Below, in pieces: positions 52,215-63,408 of a stretch of DNA of 64,000 nucleotides (position 1 is its first letter; every line of letters starts with the position of its first letter). The position numbers were made by a program, and so were the translations under genes. Source of the DNA: Bacillus pumilus (GTDB taxonomy: Bacteria > Bacillota > Bacilli > Bacillales > Bacillaceae). The DNA is taken from positions 2,666,001-2,730,000 of the forward strand of contig NZ_CP046128.1 in assembly GCF_038738535.1 (NCBI RefSeq). The letters run 5' to 3'. The notes under the pieces were generated by a model. It ran no database searches, was not told the origin of the DNA, and worked only from the letters and a program-made list of their open reading frames with translations.

Positions 52215-54203
52215 TTATTCGCTGATCTTGAATTTTTTAATTAAATCACGTAATTCTTCCGCCATTTGGGAAAGAGTCGTAGATGAAGAACTAATCTCTT
52301 CCATAGAAGCAAGCTGTTCTTCAGCAGATGCGGCGATATCTTGGATGCTTGCTGAACTCTCTCGTGATACATCTGCAATTTCATTCACCGCTTTAGAAAT
52401 TTGCTCTGATCCTTTTGAAAGCTCGCGTACTGTTGTATTCATTTCATTGATTCTTGTTGCGATTTCCGCTGTTTGCAGATTAATTTGTGAGAAGCTTTCT
52501 TTCGTTTGATCTGTAATGGAAAGACCATTCTTCACTTCTTCATTCACTGATTTGAACATATTTTGAGATGTTTCGATTTCAGATACGATTTCTTTCACAA
52601 GCTTTTCAATCTCTTTTGCTGAATCCGATGATTGAACTGCAAGTTTACGCACTTCTTCTGCGACAACAGAGAAGCCTCTGCCTGACTCACCTGCACGTGC
52701 TGCTTCAATGGCAGCATTGAGTGCAAGTAAATTCGTTTGATCCGCAATGCCATTAATCACGCCTAGAATGTTTGTGATATCTTTTGATTTATGCTCCAGC
52801 CCGTTGATCACCCCTTCAGCTTCTTTCACTGAATGGTCGATCGTCTTCATTTGGCCAACGGTTTGCTCCACAAGCTGTCCGCCTGATTCCGCAACTGTTT
52901 TTGATTGAATAGATGACGCTGTGATGACATCAGACGTTTCTGCGACTTCGTTCAGTCCTTCGTTCATTTGTTTTAAATGAGACGCGCTTTGCTCCACCAT
53001 TTCGCTTTGATTTTCGTTGCCATTTGAGAATGATTCAATAGATGATGTAATATGTTCAGTTGCTTTTGTTGTTTGACCTGCACTTGCCGTCAGTTCTTCA
53101 GATGAAGAAGCCACGTTTTCTACAGATGTTTGTACAGCTTGGATGACATCTCTTAATGACTCACTCATTTCATTAAAGCTTGTGCCTAGCTGTCCAATTT
53201 CATCTTTTGACCGGACATCAATTTTTTCTGTTAAATCTCCCTCACTGATCTTCCTTGAGGAAGAGACAAGTATAGAAAGTGGTTTTGTAATGGAACGAAT
53301 GATCAAGAAGATCAGAATCCCGCCAATGATGAGCGCGCCTGCTAAAATGATAGCGGCCATGTTAAAGACTGGCTGTGCAGCTTCTTCTACTTCCGTCACA
53401 AACATCGTACCGACAATTTTCCAGCCAGTCGCTTTGTTTGTGGTGAACTCCATTTGCTTTTCTTTTCCTTCAAACATATAACTCATAGAACCTTCATCTT
53501 GTGAATAAAGCTTTTCTAGCCATTCACCAGATAATTTGGATCCAGCTTTTTTCGTTGGATGGGCAACAAAGGTACGATCCGGACTTCCGATAAAGGCATA
53601 GCCTTGTTTCCCAATGTTTATGCTATTTGATTCTTTTACTAGATTCGCAATGTCTAGGTTCATTGCAATGACGCCTGATCCATCCTCTAACTTTTTAGAG
53701 ATGGTGACCACAAGCGTACCTGTGGAAGCTGTTGGATACGGTGCTGAAACAGACAGCTCTCCGTTTTTCGCCCAGCCGTCTTTATACCAATCCCGCTCCG
53801 TTGCGACATAGTCAGCAGGCATTTTTTTATTAGGATATCTTGAAAACACTTTGCCATCACTTGAAGCGACAAAAATGCCTTCTGTGTCATCATTCATACT
53901 CATGAACTGCTCAAAGCGCCCTTGAATATCTGTCGTGCCTTTTTGCTTAAGCTTTTTCTCCGTGATCCATTTGCTAAAGAAATCGGCTGCGTCTGTTTTC
54001 ACTTTCACAACCTTCGTAATATTTTTATCTAGCTGCTCTACGTTCTCCTTGGCGCTTTGCATGATTTGATCATTTAAAGAGGTGCTCGCCGTATGATATG
54101 AAGAGAATGCCAATACAATGATTGGGCATAAGAGAATAAATAAGAAAGAGAATACGAGCTTTTTTGAAATAGATGGCTTCCTGAAATACTGTATGAATTT
54201 CAT
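52215..54203 (-). CDS. tlpB: Methyl-accepting chemotaxis protein (tlpB position)
   Basis: A 662-residue receptor. TM1 (about 15-37), periplasm-side dCache sensor (about 38-280; [24 protein letters not shown] and [13 protein letters not shown]), TM2 (about 285-307), HAMP (about 308-360) and a long signalling domain with hairpin tip [22 protein letters not shown]. The name is assigned by the B. subtilis order tlpB-mcpA-tlpA-mcpB-tgl. Its sensor keeps the RDWY ligand-motif residues. A sigma-D-type promoter lies upstream. Confidence 0.85.
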   Translation of the reverse strand: MKFIQYFRKPSISKKLVFSFLFILLCPIIVLAFSSYHTASTSLNDQIMQSAKENVEQLDKNITKVVKVKTDAADFFSKWITEKKLKQKGTTDIQGRFEQFMSMNDDTEGIFVASSDGKVFSRYPNKKMPADYVATERDWYKDGWAKNGELSVSAPYPTASTGTLVVTISKKLEDGSGVIAMNLDIANLVKESNSINIGKQGYAFIGSPDRTFVAHPTKKAGSKLSGEWLEKLYSQDEGSMSYMFEGKEKQMEFTTNKATGWKIVGTMFVTEVEEAAQPVFNMAAIILAGALIIGGILIFLIIRSITKPLSILVSSSRKISEGDLTEKIDVRSKDEIGQLGTSFNEMSESLRDVIQAVQTSVENVASSSEELTASAGQTTKATEHITSSIESFSNGNENQSEMVEQSASHLKQMNEGLNEVAETSDVITASSIQSKTVAESGGQLVEQTVGQMKTIDHSVKEAEGVINGLEHKSKDITNILGVINGIADQTNLLALNAAIEAARAGESGRGFSVVAEEVRKLAVQSSDSAKEIEKLVKEIVSEIETSQNMFKSVNEEVKNGLSITDQTKESFSQINLQTAEIATRINEMNTTVRELSKGSEQISKAVNEIADVSRESSASIQDIAASAEEQLASMEEISSSSTTLSQMAEELRDLIKKFKISE

Positions 54204-54237
54204 AAAAAAGAAAACTCCTTTTAGTAAGATAGTATAT

Positions 54238-54264
54238 ATATCGGAAGTACTACTAGGTTGTTTA
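54238..54264 (-). promoter_or_regulatory. Sigma-D promoter of the tlpB-position MCP
   Basis: On the minus strand TAAA (54264-54261), 15 bp, TCCGATAT (54245-54238): close to the motility sigma-D consensus TAAA-N15-GCCGATAT. Confidence 0.85.
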
Positions 54265-54324
54265 CTTTTTTAATTTATTAAAGTCTAAATAAGTCCAAAA
54301 CACCCAAATTATATGCATCGAATG

Positions 54325-54354
54325 GAAAAACACCTGACGTCAAAACGTCAGGTG
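54325..54354 (-). terminator. Terminator after the mcpA-position gene
   Basis: CACCTGACGT / ACGTCAGGTG stem; minus-strand T run TTTTTCC follows. Confidence 0.85.
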
Positions 54355-54368
54355 CTTCCCTATATCTC

Positions 54369-56345
54369 TTACATTTTAAATTGTTTAATGAGCTCTCTTA
54401 GCTCTTCTGCCATCTGAGATAACGTGGCAGAGGATGAGCTGATCTCTTCCATAGATGCCAGCTGTTCTTCTGCGGATGCTGCGATATCTTGGAAGCCTGC
54501 GGAACTTTCTCTTGAAAGCTCTTTGATTTGATTCACCGCATGTGAAATATCATTTGAGCCATGCGAGAGTTCTTTGGCGGTTCCGTTCATTTGTTTCATT
54601 TGTTCTGTCATTTCTGATGTTTTATCGGTGATTTTCTCAAAGCTGACTTTCGTTTCATCTGTAATGTTTAATCCAGCTTGTACTTCACCTGCTACTTGTT
54701 TAAACATTTTCTGTGACTTTTCAATTTCCTCCACAATCTCGTTCGTCAGGCTTTCAATTTCCTTTGAAGAGCTTCCTGATTGCTCTGCCAGCTTACGAAC
54801 TTCTTCTGCAACAACAGAGAAACCTCTGCCTGCTTCTCCTGCCCGAGCGGCTTCTATCGCAGCATTTAAAGCAAGGAGATTGGTCTGGTCAGCAATGCCG
54901 TTAATGACACCCAGAATGTTAGTAATATCCTTTGATTTCTGCTCTAAGCCTTGAATAACAAGCTCTGCTTCTTTCACTGCCTGCTCGATGGTTTGCATTT
55001 GACCTGCTGTTTTTTGAACGAGTTCTCCACCAGCCTGAGCCGTTTTGCTCGAATCAATCGACGATTCCATCATATGTGAGGTCGTATCGACCATATGGGA
55101 TAAGCTGCGATCCATTTCGTTCAACTGGACTGAGCTTTTTTCGATCATATCATTTTGGTGTTCAGTGCTGTTTGAGAACTGTTCAATAGACGATGTGATA
55201 TGCTCAGTCGCTTGGGTGGTCTGTCCTGCACTTGCTGTTAATTCTTCAGAAGAGGCGGCCACATTTTCAATGGAATTCTGAACAGCTTGAATGACGTGTT
55301 TCAGCTTTGCTGACATCTCGTTAAAGCTCTGCGCAAGCTTCCCGATTTCATCGTGCGTACGAACTTCAATATGCTGGGTCAGATCACCCTGACTGATTTT
55401 CTCAGCCGATTCAGAGAGCTCTATCAGTGGCTTTCGAATCGATTTAATAATAAAATAAATCGCGATTCCGCCTATGGCCATCGCAGCTGCCAGTATGATC
55501 ATTGTTAAGTCGAGAACTGGCTGTGCAGCTTCTTTGACTTCGCCCGTATACATTGTTCCAGCAAGCTTCCAGCCTGTTGCTTCATTTGTGTCAAAAAACA
55601 TTTGCTTCGGCTGTCCATTATATTCATATTTGAAGCTGCCTTGTTTTTTATCATACAATTTCGAGATGAAATCACCTGTCAATTTCGCCCCAGGCTTGTC
55701 TGTTTTATGGGCAATATAATGCTGATCTGCAGTCGCGACAAACGCATAGCCTTCTTTGCCAATTTTGATGCTGTTTGTATCTTTCACGATCGTGTTCAAG
55801 CGCACATTGATCCCAATCACACCAGAACCATCTGCTAATTGTTCTGATATTGTGATGAGCAGGTCATCTGATGACTTGTCGACAAAAGGATCTGAAATGA
55901 TGAGTTTCTCATCTCCCATCGATTGTTGAAACCACGATTCATTTTTTGCGCTCGAGGCACTACCTTTGTGAATCTTGGAATATTCAGTTAGTTTACCATT
56001 TTGATCTGCAATGAATACTTCCACCACATCTTCATCTGTTTCCGATAATTGCTCTAATTTCACCTTGAGTAAATCCTTGTTTTTAGAAGCCAATTCACTC
56101 TTTTTCACCGATTTGGCTAAATAGGAAACGATATCAATTTTAGGCTGTACATCTTTATTAATGAGTTCGTTTAATTGCTGAACACCATTTGCAGCACTAG
56201 ACATAATCTCATCATTGAGAGACTTTGAGGCCACTTCATAAGAAAATGCTGCCAATACGAGAATTGGCACTAGGAGAATCGCTAAGAATGCAGTAATTAA
56301 TTTCTTCGACATTGTAAAGTGCTTAAAAAAGTTGATTTTTTTCAT
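54369..56345 (-). CDS. mcpA: Methyl-accepting chemotaxis protein (mcpA position)
   Basis: A 658-residue receptor with the same layout (TM1, dCache sensor, TM2 at about 281-300, HAMP, signalling hairpin). The sensor differs from its three neighbours: the usual RDWY/RPWY ligand-binding segment is replaced by [21 protein letters not shown], so the ligand class is probably different. In B. subtilis McpA senses glucose-like compounds and acidic pH, but transfer of that role is inference. Name from synteny. Confidence 0.82.
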   Translation of the reverse strand: MKKINFFKHFTMSKKLITAFLAILLVPILVLAAFSYEVASKSLNDEIMSSAANGVQQLNELINKDVQPKIDIVSYLAKSVKKSELASKNKDLLKVKLEQLSETDEDVVEVFIADQNGKLTEYSKIHKGSASSAKNESWFQQSMGDEKLIISDPFVDKSSDDLLITISEQLADGSGVIGINVRLNTIVKDTNSIKIGKEGYAFVATADQHYIAHKTDKPGAKLTGDFISKLYDKKQGSFKYEYNGQPKQMFFDTNEATGWKLAGTMYTGEVKEAAQPVLDLTMIILAAAMAIGGIAIYFIIKSIRKPLIELSESAEKISQGDLTQHIEVRTHDEIGKLAQSFNEMSAKLKHVIQAVQNSIENVAASSEELTASAGQTTQATEHITSSIEQFSNSTEHQNDMIEKSSVQLNEMDRSLSHMVDTTSHMMESSIDSSKTAQAGGELVQKTAGQMQTIEQAVKEAELVIQGLEQKSKDITNILGVINGIADQTNLLALNAAIEAARAGEAGRGFSVVAEEVRKLAEQSGSSSKEIESLTNEIVEEIEKSQKMFKQVAGEVQAGLNITDETKVSFEKITDKTSEMTEQMKQMNGTAKELSHGSNDISHAVNQIKELSRESSAGFQDIAASAEEQLASMEEISSSSATLSQMAEELRELIKQFKM

Positions 56346-56482
56346 GACTCTACTCCTTTTGAATTATGATTTGTGGTCTTCCCCTTCTATTCTTAGGTAA
56401 TACGAATTATTTTTCAAGACTTAATGTTCGAAAATTAATCAAAATGATCAAATTAACCTATTTCTTTTGATTTACTTAATGA

Positions 56483-56514
56483 AAAAAGAGCCCTCTAGCT
56501 GAAGGACTCTTTTC
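56483..56514 (-). terminator. Terminator after the tlpA-position gene
   Basis: AAAAGAGTCCTTCAGC / GAGGGCTCTTTT-type stem on the minus strand followed by TTC. Confidence 0.75.
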
Positions 56515-56521
56515 ATTATGT

Positions 56522-58513
56522 CTATTCGACTTTAAATTTGCTGATCAAATCACGCAATTCTTCTGCCATTGATGAGAGCGTAGCAGAGGATGAGCTGATT
56601 TCTTCCATTGATGCCAGCTGTTCTTCCGCTGAAGCCGCTATGTCTTGAATGTTTGCGGAGCTTTCACGTGAGACGTCTGCAATCTCACGGACAGCCTCTG
56701 ACACATGGGCAGAGCCATTTGAAAGCTGGATAACCGTTTGATTCATCGTTTGAAGCTGGTCAGAAATTTCTTTTGTCATTTCGAAAATATTATGGAAGCT
56801 GGCTCTTGTTTGTTCAGTGAAGCTTAAGCCTGATTGAACTTCTCGATTCACCGCAGTGAATACTTCCTGTGATACATCGATGTCTTGAACGATCTCTTTA
56901 ATCAAATTCTCGATTTCTTTCGCCGAATTGGCTGATTGAACAGCCAGTTTTCTTACTTCTTCTGCTACAACAGAGAAGCCTCTGCCAGATTCCCCAGCTC
57001 TTGCTGCTTCGATTGCTGCATTTAGCGCAAGTAAATTCGTTTGGTCAGCGATTCCATTGATGACACCTAGAATTTGTGTAATGTCTTTTGATTTACTTTC
57101 AAGAGCGCTGATGACATTCTCTGCTTTTTTCACGGATTGATCAATGACATTCATTTGAGAAGCGGTTTTTTCCACAAGCTGTCCGCCTTCCCCTGCGATA
57201 TCTGTTGATTTGATCGATGAAGCAGTAATGGATTCAGCCGACTCATTCATGTGCTGAAGGCCTCGGTTCATTTCTTCTAACTCGTCTGAGCTGGATTCGA
57301 CTTTGTCATTTTGACTTTCATTTCCATTGGAGAATTGTTCAATGGCTAGTGTAATATGCTCTGTTGCTTTACTTGTTTGACCTGCGCTGGCGGTCAGTTC
57401 TTCTGATGAAGAAGCGACATTTTCGACTGAAGTTTGGACGGCACCAATGAGGGTTCTTAATGAGTCAATCATTGTATTAAAGCCTTTCCCAACTTGGCCA
57501 ATTTCGTCATCTGATTGGATCTCAAGCTTATCGCGCAAATCACCTTCGCTTACTTTTTTCGAGAAACGGGCAAGGTTGGATAATCTTTTAGATATAGAGC
57601 GGACGATAAAGAAGATGAGGGTACCTGCTACGATAAGTGTCACACTGAACACAATAATGGCTGTATTGAAAACGGGCTTTGCTGCATCTTCTACTTCTGA
57701 TACGAGCATCGTTCCACCGATTTTCCAGCCGGTTAATTCATTGGTCACATACGCAACCTTTTTATCTATCCCTTTGAGTGTGTAGCTGCCGCTTCCTTCT
57801 TTGTTTTTAAAAATAATATTTGCCAGATTCTCATTGACCTGACTTCCTGGCTTTTGGGTCGGATCTGCTAAAACTGTTTTATCTCTCTCCATGATGAAGG
57901 CATAGCCTTTTTGCCCAATTTTGATTTCTTTTAACTTTTGAAGCAGGGTGTCAATTTCCATATCAAGTCCAATAACACCTGAACCATCTTTCATTTTTTG
58001 AGTAATGGTGATGACCATTTTGCCTGTGGAGGCTGCTACATATGGTTTTGTGATGACTTGTTTGCCGTTTTCTGCATTGAGCGCTTCTTGATACCATGGA
58101 CGCTCTCTTGGATCGTAGCCATCAGGCATCTTTTGAACAGGATATTGCATAAACAATCCCTTTTCGGAGCCTGCATAGATAGCAGAAACATCTTTTTCAT
58201 TAATTTTTCCAAATTGCTGCAATTCTTTAATGGTCGCATTTCTATTTTTTTCTTGAAGATTAGACGCTTTGAGTGAGTCTGTAAACAGGGTCACAGCATC
58301 TGCTTTGTTTCCTATATTCTCATTGATTAAGGTATCAAATGCATTGACTTGACTCATCGCACTGCCCATAATCTGTTTGTCTAGCTCTGTCTTTGATGTA
58401 AAAAATGCACTAATTGTCAGTGCAGTGGTTGGCAGGATAAGGACTACCAAAAAGGCAATAATTAATTTTTTTGAAATGGATGGTTTTTTTAACCATTGGA
58501 TCATTTTCCCCAT
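56522..58513 (-). CDS. tlpA: Methyl-accepting chemotaxis protein (tlpA position)
   Basis: A 663-residue receptor. The dCache sensor keeps [17 protein letters not shown] and [17 protein letters not shown], the pattern that binds amino-acid alpha groups in related receptors. TM2 is about residues 285-305; HAMP and a signalling tip ([17 protein letters not shown]) follow. TlpA in B. subtilis contributes to pH sensing. A sigma-D-like TCCGATAA lies about 35 bp upstream, with a weak -35. Confidence 0.83.
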   Translation of the reverse strand: MGKMIQWLKKPSISKKLIIAFLVVLILPTTALTISAFFTSKTELDKQIMGSAMSQVNAFDTLINENIGNKADAVTLFTDSLKASNLQEKNRNATIKELQQFGKINEKDVSAIYAGSEKGLFMQYPVQKMPDGYDPRERPWYQEALNAENGKQVITKPYVAASTGKMVITITQKMKDGSGVIGLDMEIDTLLQKLKEIKIGQKGYAFIMERDKTVLADPTQKPGSQVNENLANIIFKNKEGSGSYTLKGIDKKVAYVTNELTGWKIGGTMLVSEVEDAAKPVFNTAIIVFSVTLIVAGTLIFFIVRSISKRLSNLARFSKKVSEGDLRDKLEIQSDDEIGQVGKGFNTMIDSLRTLIGAVQTSVENVASSSEELTASAGQTSKATEHITLAIEQFSNGNESQNDKVESSSDELEEMNRGLQHMNESAESITASSIKSTDIAGEGGQLVEKTASQMNVIDQSVKKAENVISALESKSKDITQILGVINGIADQTNLLALNAAIEAARAGESGRGFSVVAEEVRKLAVQSANSAKEIENLIKEIVQDIDVSQEVFTAVNREVQSGLSFTEQTRASFHNIFEMTKEISDQLQTMNQTVIQLSNGSAHVSEAVREIADVSRESSANIQDIAASAEEQLASMEEISSSSATLSSMAEELRDLISKFKVE

Positions 58514-58598
58514 TTTCTCTTTCCCCCTTTACTTCTCTAAAGTTATTATCGGATGAAAGGTTTATTTTTACAGGCTGAAAACGATGTTTAAACATAAA

Positions 58599-58629
58599 AA
58601 AAATACCCAGACAATTCTGGGTATTTTTT
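58599..58629. terminator. Terminator between the last two MCP genes
   Basis: AAATACCCAGA ... TCTGGGTATTT stem with T runs on both strands. Confidence 0.85.
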
Positions 58630-58638
58630 CATCATTTT

Positions 58639-60630
58639 TTAATCAATTTTAAATTGACTTGTGAGCTCTTTTAGTTCCTCTGCCATGTTAGCAAGTGTCA
58701 CAGAAGAAGATGAGATTTCTTCCATAGAGGCCAGCTGCTCTTCAGCAGAAGCCGCAATGTCCTGAATGTTTGCCGCACTTTCTCTAGAGACTTGGCGCAT
58801 CTCCTGCATAGCTTGTGAGACAAGCTTTGAACCGCTCGATAGATCAATCGCTGTATCGTTTAATTGAGTCAGTTTTTTCGACATTCCTTCTGCCGCCTCA
58901 TAAATGTTCTGGAAGCTTTCTTTTGCTTCTTCTGTCATACCGAGTCCTGCATGTACTTCTCGATTGACCGTTTTGAACATATCTTGAGATTTAGCAATTT
59001 CTAACACAATTTCTTGAATGAGCTTTTCAATTTCTTTCGCTGAATCTGCGGATTGGACAGCTAGTTTTCTCACTTCTTCTGCAACGACGGAGAAGCCGCG
59101 TCCTGATTCACCTGCTCTTGCTGCTTCGATGGCTGCATTTAGCGCAAGTAAATTCGTTTGATCTGCAATGCCGTTAATAACATTTAAAATGCTCGTAATA
59201 TCTTTAGACTTGTATTCTAATTGTTTCATGACTTGTTCTGCTTCTTGTACAGATGTATCAATATGTTTCATTTGGCTCGCTGTGCTTTCAACAATTCGGC
59301 CGCCTTGACCAGCCGCCTCTGTCGATTGAAGTGAGACAGCAGCCACTTCTGATGACGTATGTGACATGTCTTGTAATCCTTCATTCATTGCCACAAGCTT
59401 ATTCGTACTAGATTCGACTTTCTCGTTTTGTGCTTCATTTCCATTTGAAAATTGTTCAATCGACATCGTGATATGCTCGGTTGCTTGACTTGTTTGGCTG
59501 GCACTTGCCGTCAGCTCCTCGGAAGCGGAAGCCACATTGTCGACAGATTGCTGTACCGCTCGAATGACGTCACGGAGGGATTCACTCATTTTGCTAAAGC
59601 TTCTTGTCAGCTCTCCTATTTCATCCTTCGATTTGGTTTCAAGGGTTTCGGTTAAATCCCCTTCACTCACTTTGTTTGAGAAATCAACAAGCTTTCGAAG
59701 TCCAATTGTGATGGATCGAACGATAAAGAAGATCGCAACGCCGCCAAGGATAAATGAAGAAATTAAAAGAATAATGGCAGAATTCCAAACTGGCTGTGCT
59801 GCTTCTTCTGTTTCTGATACAAACATCGTTCCAGCAATTTTCCAACCTGTTAAATCATTTGTCACAAAAACAAGACGCTTTTGTTCTCCTTTATTCTCAT
59901 AAGTTGACGTTCCTTCTTTTCCGCTGTAAAGGATAGATGAAATATTTTCAGTGACCTTAGATCCTGACTTTTCTTCTGGATGAGCCACAATTTGTTTATT
60001 TTTATTCGCAATAATTGGATATCCTTGTCGTCCAATTTTAATCTCTTTTATTTTATCGACAATGTCTTGCACATCAATGTCAATTCCGATCGCTCCCGAC
60101 CCGTCCTTCAGACGCTGGGCAATCGTGACAACCATGCCGTTTGTTGTGGCCGAGATGTACGGATTGGTAACAACTGGATTACCACTCTCATCCTGCATAG
60201 CTAGTTGATACCAATCACGCGTTGTTGGATCATAGCCTTTTGGCATGTCTACTTTAGGAAACTGAATGAAATCACGCTTTTTACTTGCTGCATAAAAGCC
60301 AACCACATCATCTTCATTGATTTTACTGTATATCTCGAAATGCTCATACAGTTCGTCCTGGTTGTTCTTCTTAAAGTCTGCAGCAGTAGATGTTTCAGTA
60401 AAGAGTTTTACTGCGTTTTCCTTATTGATAAGCTTTTGCTGAATCATGTCATTCAGTTCATTGACTCTTGTGTTTGCTCCGTACATGATTTCATGATCTA
60501 ATTCTTCTTTGGCAATCTGATATGAAATCGTACTGAGTGTAATAATTGGCAAGACAAGAACGAGCGTGAATGAAATAATCAGTCTCTTAGAAATCGATGG
60601 TTTTTTCAACCATTTTATTGCATTTTTCAT
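58639..60630 (-). CDS. mcpB: Methyl-accepting chemotaxis protein (mcpB position)
   Basis: A 663-residue receptor next to tgl, the position of mcpB, the asparagine receptor of B. subtilis. The sensor has [25 protein letters not shown] and [16 protein letters not shown], consistent with an amino-acid-binding dCache domain. TM1 (about 17-37), TM2 (about 283-303), HAMP and the conserved signalling tip follow. Each of the four MCP genes has its own terminator, so they can be expressed separately. Confidence 0.86.
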   Translation of the reverse strand: MKNAIKWLKKPSISKRLIISFTLVLVLPIITLSTISYQIAKEELDHEIMYGANTRVNELNDMIQQKLINKENAVKLFTETSTAADFKKNNQDELYEHFEIYSKINEDDVVGFYAASKKRDFIQFPKVDMPKGYDPTTRDWYQLAMQDESGNPVVTNPYISATTNGMVVTIAQRLKDGSGAIGIDIDVQDIVDKIKEIKIGRQGYPIIANKNKQIVAHPEEKSGSKVTENISSILYSGKEGTSTYENKGEQKRLVFVTNDLTGWKIAGTMFVSETEEAAQPVWNSAIILLISSFILGGVAIFFIVRSITIGLRKLVDFSNKVSEGDLTETLETKSKDEIGELTRSFSKMSESLRDVIRAVQQSVDNVASASEELTASASQTSQATEHITMSIEQFSNGNEAQNEKVESSTNKLVAMNEGLQDMSHTSSEVAAVSLQSTEAAGQGGRIVESTASQMKHIDTSVQEAEQVMKQLEYKSKDITSILNVINGIADQTNLLALNAAIEAARAGESGRGFSVVAEEVRKLAVQSADSAKEIEKLIQEIVLEIAKSQDMFKTVNREVHAGLGMTEEAKESFQNIYEAAEGMSKKLTQLNDTAIDLSSGSKLVSQAMQEMRQVSRESAANIQDIAASAEEQLASMEEISSSSVTLANMAEELKELTSQFKID

Positions 60631-60659
60631 GTTTTTCCTCCTTTTAAACGATATGTTAT

Positions 60660-60686
60660 ATATCGGACATCTTCATATTATTTTCA
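60660..60686 (-). promoter_or_regulatory. Sigma-D promoter of the mcpB-position gene
   Basis: On the minus strand TCCGATAT (60667-60660) with TGAA 15 bp upstream. The -10 is good and the -35 partial. Confidence 0.7.
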
Positions 60687-60786
60687 TGTTTTTCAAATAA
60701 AAAGGATGCCTTTTTGTTTATTTTCACAAATTGATTCCTTGCCCAAGCACCCTGCATACGCTAATACAAAAGGGGGCGCTTTTCAT

Positions 60787-61527
60787 ATGATTATCCTTTC
60801 AGGAAAGCCAGTGACAAATGAGCAGCTGGCTTCATTTCAGCTAGAGGGACAAAAGCGGATCATTTTGATGCAGTTACAAGCCTCAAATGATACGTTCCGC
60901 TACAGGCAAGCATCTGATTTGTTATTTGAGGTCACATTGAGATCGAACATTATGAATGCTGCAAGAGATTTGCATAAAAGTGGTGCCTCATTTGCCATCT
61001 TCCAAAAATCTCGTGCAAATGATGCCTTTTGGCGTGTATCGGAAGCAGGAGCACTAGAGCTGCGCTATCAAGTGGAACCATCTAGAGGAATTAAAGACAT
61101 TTTTGAAAACGGCTCACAATATGCATTTGAATGTGCCACCGCCATTGTCATCGTGTTTTATATGGGGGTCTTGCAAACGGTAGGAGACGAGAAGTTTAAC
61201 CGAAGGCTTCGCAGCTTAACCCTGTATGACTGGCATTATGATACATTGTCGATTTATACAGAACGCGGGAATGACTTTATCTATGGGGATTGCTTATATT
61301 TTGAAAATCCAGAGTTTAGCTATCAGCAGTCACAGTGGCGCGGGGAAAATGTGATTTACTTAGGAGAAGATCAATATTACGGACATGGACTTGGGATTTT
61401 AACAGCGGCAGAAATTATCGACAAATTGAATAAGAGAAGGCGGCCAGGTGCTGTTCAATCTGCTTATCTATTGCCGCAGACCACCCGGATGGATGTGATT
61501 TATCTCAGGCAAATGTTTGGCAGCTAA
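60787..61527 (+). CDS. tgl: Spore-coat transglutaminase Tgl
   Basis: A 246-residue protein-glutamine gamma-glutamyltransferase that cross-links spore-coat proteins such as GerQ. The catalytic Cys lies in QYAFECATAIVIVFY (about residue 116), with ENPEFSYQQSQWRGENVIYLGEDQYYGHG (the catalytic Glu and His region) further on. Start at ATG 60787 after AAAAGGGGGCGC; the longer frame upstream lacks a site. Length matches B. subtilis Tgl (245). Confidence 0.94.
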   Translation: MIILSGKPVTNEQLASFQLEGQKRIILMQLQASNDTFRYRQASDLLFEVTLRSNIMNAARDLHKSGASFAIFQKSRANDAFWRVSEAGALELRYQVEPSRGIKDIFENGSQYAFECATAIVIVFYMGVLQTVGDEKFNRRLRSLTLYDWHYDTLSIYTERGNDFIYGDCLYFENPEFSYQQSQWRGENVIYLGEDQYYGHGLGILTAAEIIDKLNKRRRPGAVQSAYLLPQTTRMDVIYLRQMFGS

Positions 61528-61567
61528 AAAAAGCCTCTTGTCTATTGGTTATGACAAGAGGCTTTTG
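61528..61567. terminator. Bidirectional terminator after tgl
   Basis: AAAAGCCTCTTGTC / GACAAGAGGCTTTT stem. It overlaps the stop-codon region of the convergent small gene. Confidence 0.85.
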
Positions 61568-61797
61568 TATGCCTTGCGTTTACGATAATCTTGCAGCGTG
61601 CCAAGCATCGTGTTCGCAAGGATCTCCATTTTTTCTAAGTCTTTTCTTGTGACCGGCGGATCGTGCCGGCTCCATTTTACGTAACGAACAAAATAGTAAT
61701 GACGAATGGGCGTAAGGACGGCAGAAGAGTACGGAAATTCATCAAACCAAAATTCAATTTGTCCTTTTTTTCGGTATGAATGCTTTAAGATGTCCAT
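61549..61797 (-). CDS. Conserved small protein, unknown
   Basis: An 82-residue basic protein (IEFWFDEFPYSSAVLTPIRHYYFVRYVKWSRHDPPVTRKDLEK). No signal or membrane segment. It lies 24 bp downstream of the nitronate monooxygenase-like gene on the same strand and probably shares its transcript. No family recognised. The ATG follows GTGAAAGG. Confidence 0.72.
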   Translation of the reverse strand: MDILKHSYRKKGQIEFWFDEFPYSSAVLTPIRHYYFVRYVKWSRHDPPVTRKDLEKMEILANTMLGTLQDYRKRKAYKSLLS

Positions 61798-61821
61798 CCT
61801 TTCACATCACCCAACATGAAT

Positions 61822-62853
61822 TTATATGTGCGTCAGTTCATGCATGATCTCCTCAACGGTTAAAATCGAGTGAATACGGCTAACGCCCTGTCCTGCCCAA
61901 AGAGCCATTTGATCAGGGTTTCCTGCAGCCGCGGCTGCTTTTCGCATCGGTGTCGTCCATACATGCTGAACCGGATAAGGAAGAACCCTATCTTCATTCT
62001 GTCTTTCTTCCTCCATCCACTGATTCACAATACCTCTTGCTCTTTTCCCAGAAAAAAGCCTCGTGATCTTTGTTTCACTGCTTTCTGCCTGTAAAATCGC
62101 CTTTTTGTATACGTCTGCCGCAGCACTTTCCTGGCTGGCTAAAAATCGTGTGCCGATTTGAACCGCATCCGCTCCAAGCGCTAGAGCGGCTTTCACACCT
62201 GCTCGTTCTGTGATCCCGCCTGCGGCGATCAATGGCACATGACAGAGCGGCTTGACGTCAGAGATCAGACTAAAGAGTCCCACCAGGGCATCTCCTTTTG
62301 CAGGTAAAAAGGTACCTCGGTGACCCCCTGCTTCACTTCCTTGCAGAACAATGGCATCCATCCCTTTTTCCTCTAAAAGCAGTGCTTCCTCTTTTGTTGT
62401 GGCGGTTCCAATTAAAAAGACCCCCTTTTGTTTTAAGCGATGAATCGTTTGTTCATTTGGACAAGCGAAGGTAAAGGAAACGACTGGTACGTCTTCTTCC
62501 TGAATAATGTTGATTTTCTGTTCAAAATCATCCCACAATTCCTCTTGGCTCGGCAGCCTATCAGCGGCTGGTCGTGCAGGCAGTCTCTTCTCCCAAAATA
62601 CCACATCCTCTTTTTTGACTTCAGGAATTGGCTCTGGTACAAATACATTGACCTGAAACAGGCGAGTTGTCAGCTGTTTGACCTGTCTGATCTGCTGCCT
62701 CAAATTGTCAGGCTGCACATATCCACTTGCCAAACTGCCAAGTCCCCCGTACTGTGAAACAGCGGCTGCCAGCTGCGATGTCACGGCTCCTCCTGCCATT
62801 GGCGCTTGAATAATTCCATATTTGATTTGCAGTAATTTCGTGATATCTCCCAT
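61822..62853 (-). CDS. Nitronate monooxygenase-family FMN protein
   Basis: A 343-residue TIM-barrel flavoprotein. IIQAPMAGGAVTSQLAAAVSQYGGLGSLA at the N-terminus, QGSEAGGHRG (FMN phosphate region, catalytic-His position) and AAGGI...ALALGADAVQIGTRFLASQES are the family signatures. It may oxidise nitronates or act as an NAD(P)H-dependent flavin oxidoreductase. Similar to 2-nitropropane dioxygenase-type genes of Bacillus (YrpB class). Confidence 0.88.
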   Translation of the reverse strand: MGDITKLLQIKYGIIQAPMAGGAVTSQLAAAVSQYGGLGSLASGYVQPDNLRQQIRQVKQLTTRLFQVNVFVPEPIPEVKKEDVVFWEKRLPARPAADRLPSQEELWDDFEQKINIIQEEDVPVVSFTFACPNEQTIHRLKQKGVFLIGTATTKEEALLLEEKGMDAIVLQGSEAGGHRGTFLPAKGDALVGLFSLISDVKPLCHVPLIAAGGITERAGVKAALALGADAVQIGTRFLASQESAAADVYKKAILQAESSETKITRLFSGKRARGIVNQWMEEERQNEDRVLPYPVQHVWTTPMRKAAAAAGNPDQMALWAGQGVSRIHSILTVEEIMHELTHI

Positions 62854-62869
62854 TTATTTCCCCCATCTC

Positions 62870-63271
62870 TTATTCGTTTGAAGACACCTGTATATAAAAA
62901 TGGCGATGTCTCGGCCCGTCAAACTCACAGAAATAGATTCCCTGCCACGTGCCAAGTACAAGATCACCATGATTGATGAGAACATGCTGCGTAGCACCCA
63001 TATAGCTCGCTTTCATATGTGCGGCTGTATTTCCTTCCATATGGCGGTCCTTCGGATGTTCCCATGGAAAGACTTCGTCAAGCCGGCGGAGCATATCTCG
63101 TTTCACATCTGGGTCCGCATTTTCATTAATGGTCATCCCTGCTGTCGTATGAGGACAGTAGACAATGACGGTTCCGTTTTGAATACCTGTTTCCTTGACA
63201 TATTGATGGATCTCGTTCGTCACGTCGATCATCTCATCGCGTCTGTCTGTTTGTACATTGATTTTTTTCAT
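62870..63271 (-). CDS. yugU: UPF0047 / YjbQ-family protein YugU
   Basis: A 133-residue protein of the YjbQ family: [23 protein letters not shown], and [42 protein letters not shown] with the conserved HM..S...G and GTWQGI segments. Relatives have thiamin-phosphate-synthase-like or ligand-binding roles that are not certain. Syntenic with yugU of B. subtilis near tgl. Confidence 0.92.
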   Translation of the reverse strand: MKKINVQTDRRDEMIDVTNEIHQYVKETGIQNGTVIVYCPHTTAGMTINENADPDVKRDMLRRLDEVFPWEHPKDRHMEGNTAAHMKASYMGATQHVLINHGDLVLGTWQGIYFCEFDGPRHRHFYIQVSSNE

Positions 63272-63377
63272 ATGAGCGGCTCCTTTTTGTCATTTCTATA
63301 AAACCATACCCTTTTTATGTGAAATAAATCACTGCTTATCGGCAGAAGGCATTCTCTTACCTAAAGTTTACCAACTA

Positions 63378-63408
63378 AAAAAACCTCGTCAAGTGTTACG
63401 AGGTTTTT
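63378..63408 (-). terminator. Terminator after yugS
   Basis: AAAAACCTCGT ... ACGAGGTTTTT stem at the end of the yugS-like gene. Confidence 0.85.
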
